A DNA stretch of 64,000 bases, taken from positions 1 through 64,000 of the forward strand of contig VGDX01000014.1 in assembly GCA_016869535.1 (NCBI GenBank). The letters run 5' to 3'. Every line of letters begins with the position of its first letter. Positions within the stretch are counted from its first letter, which is position 1. This DNA is from Alphaproteobacteria bacterium. GTDB taxonomy: Bacteria; Pseudomonadota; Alphaproteobacteria; Rhizobiales; Methyloligellaceae. Of this stretch, positions 37,368 to 45,837 are shown in pieces. The notes under the pieces are model-generated. The model did not search any database. It was not told where the DNA came from and saw only the letters and a program-made list of their open reading frames with translations. Made by a program: the position numbers and the translations under genes.

Positions 37368-37633
37368 TCCGCATCCCATATCTGTTCGCTGGCGTGATAA
37401 TCGTCAGCCTCGCTGTTATCAGTTTCGCCAAGCCGGTTACGGCCGGTACATGTTCCCCGGTGACGGTGAAGGGACACGCTGCCGATCCCGCCGCAGCCAC
37501 CACACAGGCGCAGATCAAACTCACACAGGAAGTGGTCCGACTCGGTGGCGGCAAGGTCAAAGACAGCTCGACCGACTGCAAACCGGTCTCCTCGGGCTTC
37601 GAATGCAAGACTAAGGCAGTCGTCTGCCCATAG
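37364..37633 (+). CDS. Small secreted cysteine-containing protein
   Basis: 89 residues. The hydrophobic leader (YLFAGVIIVSLAVISFA) acts as a signal peptide, cleavage near VTAGT. The mature peptide of about 60 residues has four cysteines (GTCSPVT, TDCKPVS, FECKTK, VVCP), enough for two disulfides. The ATG overlaps the stop of the DUF6790 gene, so the two are translationally coupled. AGGAGG lies about eight bases upstream. No recognised family. Confidence 0.65.
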   Translation: MIRIPYLFAGVIIVSLAVISFAKPVTAGTCSPVTVKGHAADPAAATTQAQIKLTQEVVRLGGGKVKDSSTDCKPVSSGFECKTKAVVCP

Positions 37634-37761
37634 GCGGAAGCACCGGAGTGCAAACCGAGGTATTTCGGGCATAACGGGCGCGTGTTTGAGTTATCGTTTT
37701 GACCTGTTTTTTCCCAGCCATATGCTAGACTTACCCTGAGACTTATGGGGAATGTCAGCGC

Positions 37762-38460
37762 ATGGTCCGGCGCGCTTTGAGGATGTACTTACCTGCGGTA
37801 CTTGCCGCTTGCCTGATCGGCATGGTGGCGCCCGCGCTCGCCAAGGACGCGACTTATTGTGTGACCTGCAAGAACCCCGATCAGGTCTATCGCTGCCAGG
37901 TTACCGGCGTTGGTTCACGAGCAAACGATGCGGTCAAGCTCTACTGTGTCGTCCGCCTTGCCAAGGAAGGCAATCACGCCAATTGCAAGGCCAAGCGCAA
38001 CATCGAAGGCTGTCAGGGAACCGCAAAAGTTTTTAGCTATGACGGTCCTGCCATCCCACCCGAGGTTGCTTCCGATCCGCGCGTGCAGGGTCTCGTGGAC
38101 AAAATAGCGCGTGAGCAGGATGCTTTCGACAAACCTAAGGAAGGCAAAGCGCCCAAGACCATGTTGGAGGTAGGCGGGCGCGCTGTCAGCGCTTCTCGTC
38201 AAGGTTGGCGTAATGCGCGCGATCGACTGGGCGGCAGCTCTTCGGAAGCCGTCGAGTCGTCGCCGGCACCTCCTTCCGCGGAAAGTCAGGCAGAAAACCC
38301 GAATACGCCGAAAGCCGAGACTCTGCCGGCGGTAAGCATGGAGACTGACAGTAAAAACCGCATGCAGCGCGCCGGCTCGGCGGTCGGCGGTTTCGCCCGC
38401 AAGAGCTATCGCTGCATGACCTCGTTGTTCCGCAACTGTAGTGATCGGGCGACCGAGTAA
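37762..38460 (+). CDS. Secreted cysteine-rich protein of unknown function
   Basis: 232 residues. Signal peptide at about 1-28 (ending APALAKD). The mature N-terminal domain (about 30-95) has six cysteines in a tight pattern (YCVTCKNP, YRCQV, LYCVV, NCKAK, GCQG), suggesting a disulfide-rich fold. A long low-complexity Ser/Pro/Glu region follows, and a basic end has two more cysteines (YRCMTSLFRNCSD). I recognise no domain. It follows the previous small secreted gene by about 130 bases. Confidence 0.65.
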   Translation: MVRRALRMYLPAVLAACLIGMVAPALAKDATYCVTCKNPDQVYRCQVTGVGSRANDAVKLYCVVRLAKEGNHANCKAKRNIEGCQGTAKVFSYDGPAIPPEVASDPRVQGLVDKIAREQDAFDKPKEGKAPKTMLEVGGRAVSASRQGWRNARDRLGGSSSEAVESSPAPPSAESQAENPNTPKAETLPAVSMETDSKNRMQRAGSAVGGFARKSYRCMTSLFRNCSDRATE

Positions 38461-38470
38461 CGCCGCCTTC

Positions 38471-38728
38471 CTAGTGCGTCTGGAGCCACTCGCGCGCGAG
38501 CTTCTGCGCCGTAGCTATTTCTTCCGGCGCCATCTCCTGAGCGATCTCGCTACGATAATGGCGAGCCGATGAGTTGCCCCGTGCCGCAGCGAGATTGAAC
38601 CATTTATGCGCCACGACGAGATTGGGCTCAATCTCCAAGCCTGTCGCATAAAATATACCCAGCTCGAACAGAGCGTCGGGCGCCCCTGTTAGCGCCGCGA
38701 GCTCCATCCCCATTTCCATTCTTGCCAT
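38471..38728 (-). CDS. Small Sel1-repeat-like protein
   Basis: 85 residues. DALFELGIFYATGLEIEPNL followed by VVAHKWFNLAAARGN is a canonical Sel1 (TPR-like) repeat. The rest is an amphipathic helix with EIATAQKLAREWL. No signal peptide, so cytoplasmic. GGGG seven bases before the ATG serves as SD. It is convergent with the secreted cysteine-rich gene. Likely a protein-protein adaptor; the partner is unknown. Confidence 0.72.
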   Translation of the reverse strand: MARMEMGMELAALTGAPDALFELGIFYATGLEIEPNLVVAHKWFNLAAARGNSSARHYRSEIAQEMAPEEIATAQKLAREWLQTH

Positions 38729-38978
38729 TTGACTGCCCCTTTAACCCCCTGAGCGCCTTTAGCGCGTCTTGATGCGGGGATCATGGGCGAGCTCTTTCAA
38801 CAAGTCCTGAACGCGCGTGCTTAACGTAAACTCACTGAACTTCTAACGCCTGGTAAGGTTGGTTTACGCCGCACGCAATTCCGTGGGGTCATTCGTTAAA
38901 ATCGGAGACTGGCAAGGTTTCTTTGACCAATTGCCGTGACTCCTCGATAACCACGACGAGATTTCTCGCTTAACGGCG

Positions 38979-39953
38979 TCACGGCAAGAGCAAGGTCGAG
39001 CCGGTGGTTCGTCTCGCTTCGAGATCGCGATGAGCGCGCTCGGCATCGGCCAGCGGGTAGGTCTGGTTGATGGCGATTTTCACCTTACCCCTTTTGACGA
39101 CGTCGAAGACATCGTTAGCGGTCTCCACCAGGTCCTGGCGAGTTGCGGTGTAATGGTGGAGCGCCGGTCGCGTGGCATAGAGCGAGCCTTTCTGCGCGAG
39201 AAGGCTGATGTGGAACTCGGGCACCGGGCCTGACGACTGGCCGAAGCTCACCCACATTCCGCGCCGCTTGAGGCAATCGAGCGACTGCGGAAACGTGTCC
39301 TTGCCGACGGAATCATAGACGACGTCGACACCCTCTCCGTCGGTATAGTCCCTTACCGCGGCGACTACGTTCTCTGTGCGGTAATTGATGACATGGGTGC
39401 AACCATGCGCACGGGCGATCAGCGCCTTGCCGTCCGAGCCCACTGTACCGATCACCGTAGCGCCGATTGAAGCGGCCCATTGGCAGGCGATCAGCCCCAC
39501 GCCGCCGGCTGCGGCATGAAAAAGCAGCATAGTCTCAGGCCCGACTTTAAAGGTTCGCCGCAATAGATATTGCGCGGTCATGCCCTTGAGCATGATGGCG
39601 GCGGCCACGTCATCGCTGATTTCCGGCGGGATTTTCACCAAGCCGTCGGCTGGGATTAGCCGTTCCTCGGCATAGGCCCCCATCTGACCGGCATAGGCGA
39701 CATGCTGCCCAACCTCGAAATCATGCACACCTTCTCCCACTTCGACGACGACGCCGGCGCCCTCCATGCCGGGTATGAAGGGAAGCGAGGGCTGTTTGTA
39801 GAGACCGCTCCGACCATAGACATCGATAAAATTCACGCCGACCGCCGTCTGCCTGACCCTGACCTCGCCAGGACCCGGTACACCGACAAAGACACTCTCC
39901 CATTTGAGGACTTCGGGCCTGCCGTATTCGTGCACCCGGATCGCGTGCGTCAT
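38979..39953 (-). CDS. NADPH:quinone oxidoreductase, zeta-crystallin-like
   Basis: 324-residue medium-chain dehydrogenase without the catalytic zinc ligands. The GroES-like domain includes GVNFIDVYGRSGLY and PFIPGMEGAGVV. The Rossmann domain has HAAAGGVGLIACQWA and GEGVDVVYDSVGKDTF. The pattern matches QorA-type quinone reductases that transfer a single electron or reduce alkenals. It is alone upstream of gatB, same strand, with a gap of about 95 bases. Confidence 0.9.
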   Translation of the reverse strand: MTHAIRVHEYGRPEVLKWESVFVGVPGPGEVRVRQTAVGVNFIDVYGRSGLYKQPSLPFIPGMEGAGVVVEVGEGVHDFEVGQHVAYAGQMGAYAEERLIPADGLVKIPPEISDDVAAAIMLKGMTAQYLLRRTFKVGPETMLLFHAAAGGVGLIACQWAASIGATVIGTVGSDGKALIARAHGCTHVINYRTENVVAAVRDYTDGEGVDVVYDSVGKDTFPQSLDCLKRRGMWVSFGQSSGPVPEFHISLLAQKGSLYATRPALHHYTATRQDLVETANDVFDVVKRGKVKIAINQTYPLADAERAHRDLEARRTTGSTLLLP

Positions 39954-40048
39954 CTGGATGAATTACCCCCGAACGGCGAGAGCCGATATCTCGTAACAAT
40001 ACCCGGTACCAATGGCTGGTTCCGGCTGAGACCGGAATGCACCGATAT

Positions 40049-41521
40049 TTACTCGATGCCGAGCTTTTGTTTCAGCAATGTGTTGACCGCCTGCGGGCTC
40101 GCTTTACCGCCGGTTACTTTCATCACCTGACCCACGAACCAGCCGGCAAGCGCCGGCTTAGTCTTGGCCTGCTCGGCCTTGTCTGGATTGGCGGCGATGA
40201 CCTCATCAACCGCCTTCTCAATGGCACCCATATCGGTGACTTGGGTCAGCCCACGCCCTTCCACAATGGCCTTCGGATCGCCGCCCTCGGTCCACACGAT
40301 ATCGAACACATCCTTGGCGATTTTGCCGGAGATGGTGCCAGCCTTGATGAGATCGAGGATCGATCCGAGCTGATCCGCCGTCACGGGACTATCGACGATG
40401 TCCCTGCCCTCCTTGTTGAGGCGGCCAAATAGCTCGTTGATAACCCAATTCGCCGCCTGCTTGGCATCGCGATCCTTGGCCACCGCCTCGAAATAATCGG
40501 CGGATTCACGCTCTATGATCAACACGTCGGCATCGTACGGCGAAAGACCGTAGTCGGCGATAAAACGCGCGCGCTTGGCATCGGGAAGCTCAGGCAGATT
40601 TTGGGCGAGCCCGTCCACAAAGCCCTGTGTCAATTCGAGCGGTAGCAGGTCGGGATCCGGGAAATAGCGATAGTCGTGTGCCTCCTCCTTGCTGCGCATC
40701 GAACGTGTCTCGCCGGTCTTGGCATCGAACAGCCTGGTCTCCTGCACGATAGTTCCACCCTCTTCGAGAATGTCGATCTGGCGGCGCGCCTCGTGCTCGA
40801 TGGCCTGGCCGATGAAGCGGATGGAATTGACGTTCTTGATCTCGCAGCGCGTGCCGAAGGGGTCGCCCGGCCGCCGTACCGATACGTTGATATCGGCGCG
40901 CAAAGACCCCTGCTCCATATTCCCGTCGCAAGTGCCGAGATACCGCATGATAGTGCGAAGTTTCGAGACATAGGCCTTGGCCTGATCCGATGACCGGAGG
41001 TCGGGCTTCGACACGATCTCCATCAGCGCCACGCCCGAGCGGTTGAGATCGACGAAGGAATATTGCGGATGCTGATCGTGCAGGCTCTTGCCCGCGTCCT
41101 GCTCCAGATGCAGCCGCTCGATGCCAACCACAACGCGCTCGCCGCCAAGCAGATCGACGATCACTTCACCCTCGCCGACGATAGGGTTCTTGTACTGGCT
41201 GATCTGATAGCCTTGCGGCAGGTCGGGATAAAAATAGTTTTTCCGGTCGAACACCGAACTGAGGTTGATCTGCGCCTTCAGTCCGAGACCGGTGCGAATG
41301 GCCTTAGCGATGCAGCCTTCGTTGATCACGGGCAGCATGCCGGGCATCGCGGCATCGACCAGGCTGACATGGGAATTGGGCTCGCCTCCGAACTCGGTCG
41401 AAGCGCCGGAGAATAGCTTGGCGTTGGAGGTGACTTGGGCATGTACCTCCATGCCGATGACCACCTCCCACTCGCCGGTGGCGCCCTCGATTAGATTCGA
41501 TTTTTCTGTTTTCTGATCCAT
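40049..41521 (-). CDS. gatB: Glutamyl/aspartyl-tRNA amidotransferase subunit B
   Basis: The kinase subunit that activates misacylated Glu-tRNA(Gln) or Asp-tRNA(Asn) for amidation. 490 residues with [12 protein letters not shown] and the GatB signature [14 protein letters not shown], then the C-terminal YqeY-like tail ([19 protein letters not shown]). It is the last gene of the run gatC-gatA-chorismate mutase-gatB, starting 11 bases after the mutase stop. Confidence 0.96.
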   Translation of the reverse strand: MDQKTEKSNLIEGATGEWEVVIGMEVHAQVTSNAKLFSGASTEFGGEPNSHVSLVDAAMPGMLPVINEGCIAKAIRTGLGLKAQINLSSVFDRKNYFYPDLPQGYQISQYKNPIVGEGEVIVDLLGGERVVVGIERLHLEQDAGKSLHDQHPQYSFVDLNRSGVALMEIVSKPDLRSSDQAKAYVSKLRTIMRYLGTCDGNMEQGSLRADINVSVRRPGDPFGTRCEIKNVNSIRFIGQAIEHEARRQIDILEEGGTIVQETRLFDAKTGETRSMRSKEEAHDYRYFPDPDLLPLELTQGFVDGLAQNLPELPDAKRARFIADYGLSPYDADVLIIERESADYFEAVAKDRDAKQAANWVINELFGRLNKEGRDIVDSPVTADQLGSILDLIKAGTISGKIAKDVFDIVWTEGGDPKAIVEGRGLTQVTDMGAIEKAVDEVIAANPDKAEQAKTKPALAGWFVGQVMKVTGGKASPQAVNTLLKQKLGIE

Positions 41522-41532
41522 TCCGGCGGACG

Positions 41533-41847
41533 CTACTCCTTCTCCTCCGTCTGCTGGCGGAGCTTCTCCTCCTCATATTGGATGAACCAGCCGATCATCT
41601 GCCGCCATAGAGCCTCAGCGAGCTCGGGCGGCAGGCCCTGGTCCTCAGCACGAGCGCGCACGCGGTCGATCACTTGCTGGATGCGCCATGGCACGCGCGC
41701 TTCTGCCGGCGATTGTTTGAACTGCCAGGCGCGGTCAACGAAGGTGAAGCGCTCGCCGATCAAATCGACCAGGGCCTGATCGATGCGGTCGATCTCGGCG
41801 CGTACTTCGTCCATGTCTTTGCAATCCTTCGCCTTGCGTGGCGCCAT
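41533..41847 (-). CDS. AroQ-type chorismate mutase
   Basis: 104-residue all-helical chorismate mutase: chorismate to prephenate. The core [20 protein letters not shown], with Lys in WQFKQ and Arg in PWRIQQV, matches AroQ active-site positions; the third helix ends [17 protein letters not shown]. The ATG at 41847 overlaps the gatA TAA by one base, and the gene lies between gatA and gatB, so it is co-expressed with the amidotransferase. A PchB-like lyase activity is not excluded. A basic N-terminus (MAPRKAKD) precedes the fold. Confidence 0.85.
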   Translation of the reverse strand: MAPRKAKDCKDMDEVRAEIDRIDQALVDLIGERFTFVDRAWQFKQSPAEARVPWRIQQVIDRVRARAEDQGLPPELAEALWRQMIGWFIQYEEEKLRQQTEEKE

Positions 41848-43331
41848 TATCTCTTGCTCCACCAATCTTGCGGTTTGAAGACGGGTCCGGCGGCCTCCTC
41901 GATCACACGGCCTGCACGGAAAAGAGTCTCCTCATCGAAGGCGCAGCCGATGAGTTGAAGCCCGAGTGGCGTGCCCTCGGAGGACAAACCGGCGGGTATC
42001 GACATGCCGGGCAGTCCGGCCATGTTCACCGTCACCGTGAAGATGTCGTTCAGATACATCTCGACTGGATCTCCCGATTTTTCGCCGAGCGCAAAGGCAG
42101 GCCCCGGCGTGGTCGGTGTGAGAATGGCGTCGACCGTCTCGAACGCCTGGTCGAAATCCTGCTTGATCAAGGTCCGAACCTTCTGCGCCTTGAGATAATA
42201 GGCGTCATAATAACCGGCCGACAGCACATAGGTGCCGATCAGGATACGGCGCTTGACCTCCGCACCGAAGCCCGCGGCGCGCGTGTTTTCATACATGGAA
42301 ATGACGTCAGCGCCCTTCTCCCGGAGACCATAGCGCACGCCGTCATAACGGGCGAGGTTGGAGGAGGCCTCGGCCGGCGCGACAATATAATAAGAGGGCA
42401 GCGCATATTTGGTGTGGGCCAGGCTCACCTCTTTGACATTGGCGCCGGCCGCTTTCAGCCATTCCACCCCTTGCTGCCACAGCTTCTCGATCTCCGGCGC
42501 CATACCGGGTACGCGGTATTCCTTGGGAATGCCGATGGTCAGGCCCTTCACGCCCCGGTCCACCGCCGCTTCGTAGTCCGGCACCTTCATATCCACGCTG
42601 GTGGTGTCCTTGGGGTCAGAACTCGCCATGACTTTCAGCAGGATGGCCGCGTCACGCACGGAACGGGCGATGGGCCCCGCCTGATCGAGCGAGGAGGCAA
42701 ACGCCACGATGCCCCAGCGCGAGCAACGCCCATAGGTCGGCTTGATGCCGACCGTGCCGGTCACGGCGGCGGGCTGGCGAATCGAGCCGCCCGTGTCAGT
42801 GGCCGTGGCTCCCATGCAAAGCCTCGCCGCCACCGCGGCAGACGATCCCCCCGATGATCCACCCGGCACTAGCTTGACGCTCGAGTCCTTGCGCCGCCAG
42901 GGATTAACGACCGGGCCGTAGTGACTCGTCTCGTTGGAGGAGCCCATGGCAAACTCATCGTTATTGAGCTTGCCGAGCATCACCGCGCCTTCCGCCCACA
43001 AATTGGCGGTAACGGTCGATTCGTAAGTCGGTGTGAAGCCATCGAGAATATGCGAGCATGCGGTGGTGCGCACGTCTTTGGTGCAGAACAAATCTTTGAT
43101 GCCGAGCGGGATGCCCTCGAGTGCACCTCCCTCGCCCTTTTTCAGCCGGGCAGTACTCGCATCGGCCATCTCAAGCGCGCGCTCTGGCGTTTTCAGCACA
43201 TAGGCATTGAGCGCATCGTTCGCCCTATCGATGGCATCGATATGCGCCTCGGCAAGTTCACGCGCCGAGAACGACTTGGCGCGCAAGCCTTCGCGCGCCT
43301 CGGCGATGGTGAGATCCGTCAGCTTGGTCAT
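41847..43331 (-). CDS. gatA: Glutamyl/aspartyl-tRNA amidotransferase subunit A
   Basis: Amidase subunit that releases ammonia from glutamine. 494 residues with the Ser-cisSer-Lys triad: Lys in [10 protein letters not shown], Ser in [12 protein letters not shown], and the signature [14 protein letters not shown]. The ATG at 43331 ([15 protein letters not shown]) overlaps the gatC stop (ATGA). Ends in QDWWSKR. Together with gatB and gatC this makes the full indirect pathway for Gln-tRNA and/or Asn-tRNA. Confidence 0.96.
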   Translation of the reverse strand: MTKLTDLTIAEAREGLRAKSFSARELAEAHIDAIDRANDALNAYVLKTPERALEMADASTARLKKGEGGALEGIPLGIKDLFCTKDVRTTACSHILDGFTPTYESTVTANLWAEGAVMLGKLNNDEFAMGSSNETSHYGPVVNPWRRKDSSVKLVPGGSSGGSSAAVAARLCMGATATDTGGSIRQPAAVTGTVGIKPTYGRCSRWGIVAFASSLDQAGPIARSVRDAAILLKVMASSDPKDTTSVDMKVPDYEAAVDRGVKGLTIGIPKEYRVPGMAPEIEKLWQQGVEWLKAAGANVKEVSLAHTKYALPSYYIVAPAEASSNLARYDGVRYGLREKGADVISMYENTRAAGFGAEVKRRILIGTYVLSAGYYDAYYLKAQKVRTLIKQDFDQAFETVDAILTPTTPGPAFALGEKSGDPVEMYLNDIFTVTVNMAGLPGMSIPAGLSSEGTPLGLQLIGCAFDEETLFRAGRVIEEAAGPVFKPQDWWSKR

Positions 43332-43615
43332 TCGACGATCTTGGGCACGACGAAATAATGGTCGTCGGCCATTGGCGCATTCTTGAGGATGTCGCCGGCG
43401 CAAAAGCCGTCGGTGATCCTGTCCTCGCGCTTCTTCATGGTCATGGCGGCAACACGGGTCATCGGCTCGACATTGCTGGTATCGAGTTCATCGAGTTGCG
43501 CCACCCAATCGAGAATACCGGAGAGCTCCTTCTCAAGCCGCGCCTCCTCCTCGGCCGTGATGGCAAGGCGGGCAAGGTGGGCAATACGACGGACGGTAGC
43601 GCGATCGACGGACAT
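43328..43615 (-). CDS. gatC: Glutamyl/aspartyl-tRNA amidotransferase subunit C
   Basis: 95-residue stabilising subunit of GatCAB. The helical N-terminus [19 protein letters not shown] and the segment [19 protein letters not shown] are family features; the end is YFVVPKIVE. The ATG at 43615 is the family start; an in-frame start 12 codons earlier lies next to the UPF0173 gene. It overlaps gatA by four bases. Confidence 0.94.
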   Translation of the reverse strand: MSVDRATVRRIAHLARLAITAEEEARLEKELSGILDWVAQLDELDTSNVEPMTRVAAMTMKKREDRITDGFCAGDILKNAPMADDHYFVVPKIVE

Positions 43616-43663
43616 GGCGCCGTTCCTAGCACCGTGCTCTTGAAGCGGCAACGTGGCCGCGCG

Positions 43664-44365
43664 TCAGGCTTTGAAAGGAACGCCGACCTTGGGAAGCACG
43701 ACATTCTGCCCTGCCATTTCAGCGATGAAAGCATCAGCGGTCGGGGCGAGCAGCGGGAAAGTGCCGTAGTGGCAGGGCACCACGGTTTCGAATTGGAAGA
43801 AGCGCTTGCAAGCAAGCGCTGCGGTCTTGGCACCCATGGTGTAGCGGTCGCCGATCGGAACAAAGCCGATCTGCGGCCGGTAAATTTCGTTGATCAGTCC
43901 CATGTCGGAGAAGATGGCGGTGTCACCCATGTGATAGACGGTCTTGCCTTCCTTAGCGGCAACGATCAGCCCGCAAGGAACACCGAGATAGACGGGGTGC
44001 CCGTCGACGATATGCGAGGCCGAATGCCAGGCGGGTACGAAGGTCAGGGCAAAATCGCCGTAATAAAGCGTACCGCCGGGATTGCCAGGGTCGATCTTCT
44101 CAATCCCCTTCCCGGCGAGATAGGTGGCAAGTTCATGGGCTGCGAGAAGCGGGGCTCCGGTATCCTTGCATATCTCCACCGTGTCGCCTGTATGGTCCTC
44201 ATGGCCGTGGGTGAGCGCTACATGCGTAACGCCATCAATCGCCTGCTGCAGCGTGAAGCCGGACTTGGCGAAGGTCGGGTTGTGAGAAAGAAACGGATCG
44301 ATCAGGATGCGGCTTGCGCCCGTGTCGGTACGGAAGCAGGAATGGCCAAACCAGGTCAATTTCAT
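43664..44365 (-). CDS. UPF0173 metal-dependent hydrolase (MBL fold)
   Basis: 233-residue MBL-fold protein of the UPF0173/YtkL group. MKLTWFGHSCFRT, metal motif THGHEDHTGDT, GDTAIFSDMG, and VPCHYGTFPLL with two ligand positions. The substrate is unknown. The ATG at 44365 is used. It is divergent from ruvX with only 26 bases between the two start codons, so the promoters must overlap or lie inside the genes. Confidence 0.88.
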   Translation of the reverse strand: MKLTWFGHSCFRTDTGASRILIDPFLSHNPTFAKSGFTLQQAIDGVTHVALTHGHEDHTGDTVEICKDTGAPLLAAHELATYLAGKGIEKIDPGNPGGTLYYGDFALTFVPAWHSASHIVDGHPVYLGVPCGLIVAAKEGKTVYHMGDTAIFSDMGLINEIYRPQIGFVPIGDRYTMGAKTAALACKRFFQFETVVPCHYGTFPLLAPTADAFIAEMAGQNVVLPKVGVPFKA

Positions 44366-44391
44366 GCGTCTCACCTTTTGCTGTTCCAACT

Positions 44392-44874
44392 ATGACTTTA
44401 GCACCTGTCGTCGCCCTTGAAGACCTGCCTCGGTTTCTTAAGCCCGAGGCGCGGCTGCTTGGCCTCGACGTAGGCAGCAAAACCGTGGGGATGGCGCTTT
44501 CCGACGTCACCCGCAAGATAGCCACACCCTATGATACCGTCCGTCGCACCAAGTTCACCGAGGACGCCAAAATCATTGGGCAAGTTATTGAAACGAATCA
44601 GGTTGGCGCACTTGTCATCGGCCTACCCTACAATCTCGACGGTTCAGAAGGCCCGCGCGCCCAATCGACCCGGGCTTTCGCCCGCAATCTCGCCGCCCTG
44701 ATCGAAGTGCCAGTAGCCTTCTGGGACGAGCGGCTCTCCACCGCCGCCGTCGAGCGTCATCTCATCGAGGCGGACGCCTCGCGCAAACGCCGTGCGGAAG
44801 TCATCGATCGCATGGCGGCGGCTTACATACTGCAAGGCGCGCTCGACCGGCTCGCTCGTTTTGATGCGCGCTGA
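44392..44874 (+). CDS. ruvX: Holliday junction resolvase-like RuvX/YqgF
   Basis: 160 residues with RNase H-like fold: LLGLDVGSKTVGMALSD (catalytic Asp), LVIGLPYNLDGSEGPRAQ, VAFWDERLSTAAVERHL and DRMAAAYILQGAL. YqgF homologues take part in 16S rRNA 5' maturation in E. coli. The ATG at 44392 (MTLAPVVALEDL) is used; the reading frame upstream is antisense to UPF0173. It converges on dsbB. Confidence 0.92.
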   Translation: MTLAPVVALEDLPRFLKPEARLLGLDVGSKTVGMALSDVTRKIATPYDTVRRTKFTEDAKIIGQVIETNQVGALVIGLPYNLDGSEGPRAQSTRAFARNLAALIEVPVAFWDERLSTAAVERHLIEADASRKRRAEVIDRMAAAYILQGALDRLARFDAR

Positions 44875-44880
44875 CATGCT

Positions 44881-45453
44881 TCACGGTGTGATATTCGACC
44901 CGAAATAGTCCTGCAGCAACAAATAACCCTGCGGCTCGTCCGGGCAGTTCCCCAGACCGCATAACGCGAGGGTAGAGATCACATTGCCGACCACAAGTGC
45001 AAGGAACAGGGAGAGAGCAAAGAGCGGCAGAGGTTTCAGGCGCTTGGGGAGCGGTTCAACGCGGGCGAATTGCCGGTCGCCAAGCAGCATCAGCGCACTG
45101 CCGATGATGATCAGAGCGAAGAATACGAAAGACCAAGTGTAGAGATGCAGCCCCAGGATCGGCTCGCCATAAGCGCCGGTGCCCGGCACGATATGCAGCA
45201 CGATCTGACGTAGAGCTATCGCTGCCCCGGCTGTGGCCCCGAGGATCATGAGGCCGTAATGACTGGGCTTCGAACCGAAGATCAGATTGAGTGCAAGCCC
45301 AAAACCGGCGGCGATAAAGGCCATCCGTTGCAGAATGCAGAGCGGACAGGGCAACTCCCCAAACCATAGCTGATCGATAAAAGCGAGCAGAAGCAGGAGG
45401 GCGATGGCAATCAGCCCCAAGGCATTAAGGAGCCTCGCCAGGTCGCCCGACAC
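44881..45453 (-). CDS. DsbB-family disulfide bond formation protein
   Basis: 190-residue inner-membrane quinone reductase family that reoxidises thiol oxidases. About five helices. The first Cys pair is CPLC (ELPCPLCILQRM), in the position of the DsbB redox motif. A second pair occurs as CGLGNC near the C-terminus, after the last helix, unlike the mid-protein loop of E. coli DsbB. The GTG start has GAGGGAG upstream. It forms an operon with the 51-residue DUF5993 gene 18 bases upstream, a pairing I know from other proteobacteria. Confidence 0.88.
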   Translation of the reverse strand: MSGDLARLLNALGLIAIALLLLLAFIDQLWFGELPCPLCILQRMAFIAAGFGLALNLIFGSKPSHYGLMILGATAGAAIALRQIVLHIVPGTGAYGEPILGLHLYTWSFVFFALIIIGSALMLLGDRQFARVEPLPKRLKPLPLFALSLFLALVVGNVISTLALCGLGNCPDEPQGYLLLQDYFGSNITP

Positions 45454-45471
45454 GCTTCGTCTCCCTCAAAC

Positions 45472-45627
45472 TCAGAGCGCGATGTTCACCACCGAACTTG
45501 CATGGATGCGGAATAGTACGAGCATCACAACGACGCCGGCGGCCCAAAAGCCCATTGCCACGGCTCGCTGCCTAAGCCATGCCGCACCAAGTCCGCAGGC
45601 AAAGAGGAGAAAGGGCAAGCTCATCAT
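45472..45627 (-). CDS. DUF5993 small membrane protein
   Basis: 51 residues: MMSLPFLLFACGLGAAWLRQ then a hydrophobic helix (VAMGFWAAGVVVMLVLF) and RIHASSVVNIAL. The closing RIHAS..NI pattern matches DUF5993, a family found next to DsbB-type proteins. Two membrane helices. The second ATG (45624) is an equally good start. It likely assists or stabilises the DsbB homologue; this is an inference from adjacency. Too short for most automatic ORF calls, so easily missed. Confidence 0.72.
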   Translation of the reverse strand: MMSLPFLLFACGLGAAWLRQRAVAMGFWAAGVVVMLVLFRIHASSVVNIAL

Positions 45628-45702
45628 GGGGCAGTCTCCCGCTCTATCGTCCCCGATGCCCTGCCGGTGGTCCCGTCAGTACGCTCGACTGCGTTGATTC
45701 GC

Positions 45703-45733
45703 TTGACCTCAAGGTATTGAAATATCGAGCATG
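45703..45733 (+). promoter_or_regulatory. Possible MerR-type promoter with 19-base spacer
   Basis: TTGACC (45703-45708), 19 bases, and AGCATG (45728-45733) with a partial inverted repeat CTCAAG...ATCGAG between. Long spacing with CCTCAAG-like arms is typical of MerR-family activated promoters such as SoxR or heavy-metal regulators. No regulator gene is visible nearby. On the other strand TTGGTG, 16 bases, TATTTC could serve the DUF5993-dsbB operon. Weak evidence. Confidence 0.2.
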
Positions 45734-45837
45734 ATGGAAGCACCAAGGTGTAGACCCGGCGCACAGATGCACAGTTTACCTTGGTTTTACGGCAAGGCTT
45801 GATGCTGGCGGAAAGCGAGCCTATACAGTGGCCTTTG

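Noticed and set aside
38864..39046. 60-residue minus-strand frame overlapping the oxidoreductase 3' end
   Set aside because: Overlaps the 3' end of the quinone oxidoreductase in another frame, and no protein features are visible.
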